From NCBI RefSeq assembly GCF_001443045.1, contig NZ_LKPJ01000031.1, forward strand, positions 1 through 45,485: 45,485 nucleotides of DNA, given 5' to 3'. Positions within the stretch are counted from its first letter, which is position 1, and the number at the start of each line of letters is the position of its first letter. The position numbers and the translations under genes were made by a program. Of this stretch, positions 42,055 through 45,485 are shown piece by piece. The notes beneath the pieces are model-generated. The model was given only the letters and a program-made list of their open reading frames with translations, did not search any database and was not told the DNA's origin. The DNA is from Burkholderia ambifaria. Its GTDB lineage: Bacteria > Pseudomonadota > Gammaproteobacteria > Burkholderiales > Burkholderiaceae.

Positions 42055-42658
42055 TTCGTCTGATCGATGCCGGGATCGACACCTGAAAATTTGACGCAAT
42101 TTTTAGGTGATATAAGCTGAATGTCAGGAAGTCGTCACGCGCGCGCCGGCCGCGACGGCGTCGATCAGCGTCGCACCGCGCCGGAACCCGTTGCGAGACA
42201 CCTTGCCGACGTGTCGCCGCGCGGCATTGCCGCCTTCGCTTCATCGCGACACGTGTCCTGCCTTCATCAGTCAGTCGAGTACGATCGTGAAAGCCGCCAG
42301 CCCATCGATACGCCGGACCCGAAGTCCGTCGGCGGGCGCGCCGCCTCAGGCCGGGCCAATCCGGCATGCTGATCGCGGCACGCGCGCCGCCCTCATACGC
42401 GAGCCTCGTTTCTTCGCTGTGTCCCGTAGCGGCCTGCGCCGCTTCAACCTCGTGACCGCGCACGTGTTCAGCGCGGTGCAGTGCGACGGCAGCGCTTCAT
42501 TGTTGCCCTAGCGTCCTTTTCCGCTCTCGCATCGGATTGCCCCGCCTGCTGCCGCAACGTCAGCGCGGCATGATCTCGCATGGACGCTTGCCGTGCCCGC
42601 ACGGGCTTTCATCGTCCTGCGCGTCCGCACGCGTCGCGCGCATATCGCGGAGGCGCTC
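42055..42658. other. Long leader before puuD, no gene supported
   Basis: About 600 bases. One 83-codon frame from 42121 has no ribosome site or recognisable similarity, and I do not call it. A palindrome and a possible promoter sit at the left end, more than 500 bases before puuD, so either a long untranslated leader or a missed small RNA is possible. Confidence 0.5.
42080..42109. promoter_or_regulatory. Palindromic operator-like site
   Basis: CACCTGAAAATT (42080-42091) pairs with AATTTTTAGGTG (42098-42109) at 11 of 12 positions, spacer 6. It overlaps TTGACG (42091-42096) and is followed by TATAAG, which resemble promoter elements but have a short spacer. It is AT-rich in a GC-rich context and is a likely regulator site for the polyamine operon. 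Confidence 0.5.
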
Positions 42659-43465
42659 ATGCGACCGCGCCCGATCGTAGCCGTCACCGCTGACCGCATG
42701 CTGCGCGGCGCCCATCCGAACCACACGGCCGGGGAGAAGTATCTCGTCGCGCTGGTCGACGGCGCCGGCGCGCTGGCCTTCGTGCTGCCCGCGCTGGGCG
42801 CGCGGCAGCCGGCCGACGCGATCGTGGCGTCGATCGACGGGTTGCTGCTGACCGGCAGCTATTCGAACGTCGAGCCGCATCACTACGGCGGGCCGGCGAG
42901 TACGCCCGATACGCTGCACGACCCGGCGCGCGACGCGACCGCGCTGCAGCTGATCCGCGCGGCGATCGATGCGGGCGTGCCCGTGCTCGCGATCTGCCGC
43001 GGCATGCAGGAGCTGAACGTCGCGTATGGCGGCACGCTGCATCAGCGGCTGCACGCGAGCCCCGGCTTCCACGATCATCGCGAGCGCGACGGCGATCCGC
43101 TCGAGCGGCAGTACGGGCCCGCGCACCGCGTGCAGCTCGCGCCGGGCGGCCTGCTGCAGCGGGTCGCGCGCGGCGCGCATGACGCGATGGTCAATTCGCT
43201 GCACGACCAGGGCATCGCGCGGCTCGGCGCGGGGCTCGCGGTCGAAGCGAGCGCGCCCGACGGGCTGATCGAGGCCGTGAGCGTGCGCGGCGCGCGCGCG
43301 TTCGCGCTCGGCGTGCAGTGGCATCCCGAATGGCGTTTCGCGGAACAGCCGCTGTCGCGCGACATCTTCGCGGCATTCGGCGCGGCGTGCCGCGCGCGCA
43401 TGACACACCGCATTCATGCGGCCGGCGGCACCATGCCGTCGCCGGCCGCATCCGACATCGACTGA
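42659..43465 (+). CDS. puuD: Gamma-glutamyl-gamma-aminobutyrate hydrolase
   Basis: A 268-residue class I glutamine amidotransferase-like hydrolase. The nucleophile is Cys113 in AICRGMQELN, with the catalytic His222 and Glu224 in GVQWHPEW, and MVNSLHDQGIARLG in between. In the Puu pathway it releases GABA from gamma-glutamyl-GABA. GGAGG precedes ATG 42659. It is 12 bases before a glutamine-synthetase-like gene, which makes the gamma-glutamylated substrate, so both probably work on putrescine or a similar amine. Confidence 0.93.
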   Translation: MRPRPIVAVTADRMLRGAHPNHTAGEKYLVALVDGAGALAFVLPALGARQPADAIVASIDGLLLTGSYSNVEPHHYGGPASTPDTLHDPARDATALQLIRAAIDAGVPVLAICRGMQELNVAYGGTLHQRLHASPGFHDHRERDGDPLERQYGPAHRVQLAPGGLLQRVARGAHDAMVNSLHDQGIARLGAGLAVEASAPDGLIEAVSVRGARAFALGVQWHPEWRFAEQPLSRDIFAAFGAACRARMTHRIHAAGGTMPSPAASDID

Positions 43466-43477
43466 ACGAGGCCGATC

Positions 43478-44815
43478 ATGCAACCCGAACTGAGCGAATT
43501 CCTGCGCCAGCACCGCATCACCGAAGTCGAGGCGATCATTCCCGACATGGCCGGCATCGCGCGCGGCAAGATCATTCCGCGCAACAAATTCGAATCCGGC
43601 GAATCGATGCGCCTGCCTCAGGCCGTGATGGTGCAGACCGTCACGGGCGACTATCCGGAGGACGGCACGCTGACCGGCGTGACCGATCCCGACATGGTGT
43701 GCGTGCCCGACCCGTCGACGATCTGCCTGATTCCGTGGGCCGTCGATCCGACCGCGCAGGTGATCCACGACTGCGTGCATTTCGACGGCTCGCCGGTCGA
43801 GATCTCGCCGCGCTACGTGCTGCGCCGCGTGCTCGACCTCTACAAGGCGAAGGGCTGGAAGCCGGTGGTCGCACCCGAGCTCGAATTCTATCTGGTCGAC
43901 ATGAATGCCGATCCCGACCTGCCGCTGCGTCCGCCGGTCGGGCGCACGGGCCGTGCGGAGACGGGCCGGCAGTCGTATTCGATCGAGGCCGTCAACGAGT
44001 TCGATCCGCTGTTCGAGGATATCTACGAATACTGCGAAATGCAGGGCCTCGACATCGAGACGCTGATCCACGAGGTCGGCGCCGCGCAGATGGAGATCAA
44101 CTTCGTGCACGGCGACGCGCTGTCGCTCGCCGACCAGGTGTTCCTGTTCAAGCGCACGGTGCGCGAGGCGGCGCTGCGCCACAACATGTACGCGACGTTC
44201 ATGGCCAAACCGATGGAAGGCGAGCCGGGTTCCGCGATGCACATCCACCAGAGTCTCGCCGATGCGCGTACCGGTCACAACCTGTTTGCCGACGAAGGCG
44301 GTGTCGTGTCGCCGATGTTCCACAGCTATCTCGCGGGGCTGCAGAAATACACGCCCGCGCTGATGCCGATCTTCGCGCCGTACATCAACTCGTATCGCCG
44401 GCTGTCGCGCTTCATGGCCGCGCCCATCAACGTGCAGTGGGGCTACGACAACCGCACGGTCGGCTTCCGCATCCCGCAGTCGACGCCGGTTGCGCGGCGC
44501 ATCGAGAACCGCATCCCGGGCGTCGACTGCAACCCGTATCTCGCGTTCGCGGCGACGCTCGCGGCCGGTTATCTCGGCATGACGCAGAGTCTCGAGCCGA
44601 CCGAGCCGCTCGTCAGCGACGGCTACGACCTGCCGTACGGACTGCCGCGCAACCTCGAGGAGGGCATCTCGCTGATGGCCGCATGCACGCCGCTCGCCGG
44701 CATTCTCGGCGACAAGTTCGTGAAGGCGTACCTGGCGCTGAAGGAAACCGAATACGAAGCGTTCTTCCGCGTGATCAGTTCGTGGGAACGTCGCCATCTT
44801 CTGCTGCACGTGTGA
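43478..44815 (+). CDS. puuA: Glutamine-synthetase-like gamma-glutamylpolyamine synthetase
   Basis: A 445-residue glutamine synthetase family protein. The N-terminal half includes VEAIIPDMAGIARGKIIPRNKF. The catalytic part shows VAPELEFYL, GAAQMEINFVHG, AKPMEGEPGSAMHIHQSL, NRTVGFRIP and NRIPGVDCNPYLAFAA. The pattern is that of PuuA/SpuI rather than GlnA: the adenylylation loop Tyr of GlnA is absent, and the neighbourhood with puuD and an aminotransferase supports it. It would link glutamate to putrescine or another polyamine with ATP. Which amine it prefers is not readable. Confidence 0.88.
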   Translation: MQPELSEFLRQHRITEVEAIIPDMAGIARGKIIPRNKFESGESMRLPQAVMVQTVTGDYPEDGTLTGVTDPDMVCVPDPSTICLIPWAVDPTAQVIHDCVHFDGSPVEISPRYVLRRVLDLYKAKGWKPVVAPELEFYLVDMNADPDLPLRPPVGRTGRAETGRQSYSIEAVNEFDPLFEDIYEYCEMQGLDIETLIHEVGAAQMEINFVHGDALSLADQVFLFKRTVREAALRHNMYATFMAKPMEGEPGSAMHIHQSLADARTGHNLFADEGGVVSPMFHSYLAGLQKYTPALMPIFAPYINSYRRLSRFMAAPINVQWGYDNRTVGFRIPQSTPVARRIENRIPGVDCNPYLAFAATLAAGYLGMTQSLEPTEPLVSDGYDLPYGLPRNLEEGISLMAACTPLAGILGDKFVKAYLALKETEYEAFFRVISSWERRHLLLHV

Positions 44816-44843
44816 GCGTGCGGCATCGACTAGCGGAGGCAAC

Positions 44844-45485
44844 ATGACCGAACCCAACGAAGCCGTCGCCGCGCGGCCGACCGCCGAATACCGCGCGCTC
44901 GACGCCGCGCACCACATCCATCCGTTCTCGGACATGGGGGCGCTCAATCGCGCGGGCAGCCGCGTGATCGTGAGGGCCGACGGCGTCTACCTGTGGGACT
45001 CGGACGGCAACAAGATCATCGACGGGATGGCCGGCCTCTGGTGCGTGAACGTCGGCTACGGCCGCAAGGAGCTCGCCGACGCCGCGTATCGCCAGCTCCA
45101 GGAACTGCCGTTCTACAACACGTTCTTCAAGACCACCCACCCGCCGGTGATCGAGCTGTCGGCGATGCTCGCCGAAGTCACGCCCGAAGGCTTCAACCAC
45201 TTCTTCTATTGCAACAGCGGCTCGGAAGGCAACGATACCGTGCTGCGTCTCGTGCACCAGTACTGGCGCGTGCAGGGCAAGCCGCAGAAGAAGTATGTGA
45301 TCTCGCGCAAGAACGGCTACCACGGCTCGACGATCGCGGGCGGCACGCTCGGCGGGATGGGCTACATGCACGAGCAGATGCCGTCGAAGGTCGAGCACAT
45401 CGTGCACATCGACCAGCCGTACTTCTTCGGTGAAGCAGCAGCTGGTGAAACGCCCGAAGCGTTCGGCCTCGCCCGCGCGCAGCAG
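44844..45485 (+). CDS. spuC: Class III aminotransferase, probably polyamine:pyruvate (5' part)
   Basis: The first 214 codons of a pyridoxal-phosphate enzyme; the rest lies past the window. The start is MTEPNEAVAARPTAEYRALD, followed by HHIHPFSDMGALNRAGSRVIV, GVYLWDSDGNKIIDGMAGLWCVNVGYGR, FYNTFFKTTHPPVIELSAML and FYCNSGSEGNDTVLRLVHQYW, all typical of the SpuC/putrescine-pyruvate aminotransferase group. The PLP lysine is in the missing part. A GGAGG ribosome site precedes ATG 44844. It is likely cotranscribed with puuD and puuA for polyamine catabolism. Confidence 0.87.
   Translation, partial: MTEPNEAVAARPTAEYRALDAAHHIHPFSDMGALNRAGSRVIVRADGVYLWDSDGNKIIDGMAGLWCVNVGYGRKELADAAYRQLQELPFYNTFFKTTHPPVIELSAMLAEVTPEGFNHFFYCNSGSEGNDTVLRLVHQYWRVQGKPQKKYVISRKNGYHGSTIAGGTLGGMGYMHEQMPSKVEHIVHIDQPYFFGEAAAGETPEAFGLARAQQ

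Noticed and set aside
42121..42372. 83-codon frame in the puuD leader
   Set aside because: No Shine-Dalgarno sequence and no recognisable domain; third-position G/C is weaker than in real genes nearby.

Overview
The window looks like a chromosome segment of a Burkholderia species, most likely the B. cepacia complex. The G+C is high, codons end strongly in G or C, and the gene content fits: an acs C-terminus followed by a DUF4212/VC_2705-type symporter pair, a hutHCUDIFG operon using the formimidoylglutamate deiminase route, a puuD/puuA/spuC-type polyamine cluster and a Burkholderia-type porin. The genus assignment is inference from content; no marker such as rRNA is present.

Layout. 1-2717: end of acetyl-CoA synthetase, its terminator, and a two-gene sodium:solute symporter. 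2718-11315: a stretch visibly lower in G+C, with a MocR regulator divergent from a membrane PepSY/ferredoxin-reductase fusion, a DUF4198 periplasmic protein and a porin, then a broken IS5-type transposase invaded by a group II intron whose 3' end is lost. This stretch stops at a tRNA-Ser(GGA) gene and may be a genomic island or its remnant. 11638-17020: HAD phosphatase, a frameshifted fatty acid desaturase with a divergent AraC regulator, and a lactonase plus MFS transporter pair.

17257-26918: the most interesting part. A LuxR-type regulator, cysD and a fused cysNC (PAPS synthesis), then on the other strand a DUF1214 protein, a sulfotransferase, an SDR and a DHH phosphoesterase, and finally an SRPBCC protein plus a SnoaL-like protein. 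The enzymes fit one chain: CysD/CysNC make PAPS, the sulfotransferase uses it, and the DHH enzyme could remove the PAP by-product. The divergent promoter region is a large imperfect palindrome. One motif, close to CTTAGTCCACCCGGACGAAG, lies upstream of the cysD, DUF1214 and SRPBCC units, and more weakly upstream of luxR, always in the same orientation to the gene. I read this as a candidate, apparently uncharacterised, coordinately regulated small-molecule (or lipid) sulfation system.

27286-33516: photolyase, MFS transporter with a divergently placed LysR-type regulator gene nearby, alpha/beta hydrolase and a Sfp-type phosphopantetheinyl transferase. 33538-41932: a leftover C-terminus of an amino acid ABC transporter binding protein beside the histidine utilisation operon, which has two HutC-type palindromes around its promoter and ends in a clear terminator. 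42055-45485: a long leader with a palindrome, then puuD, a glutamine-synthetase-like gamma-glutamylpolyamine synthetase and the start of a class III aminotransferase, cut off by the window end.
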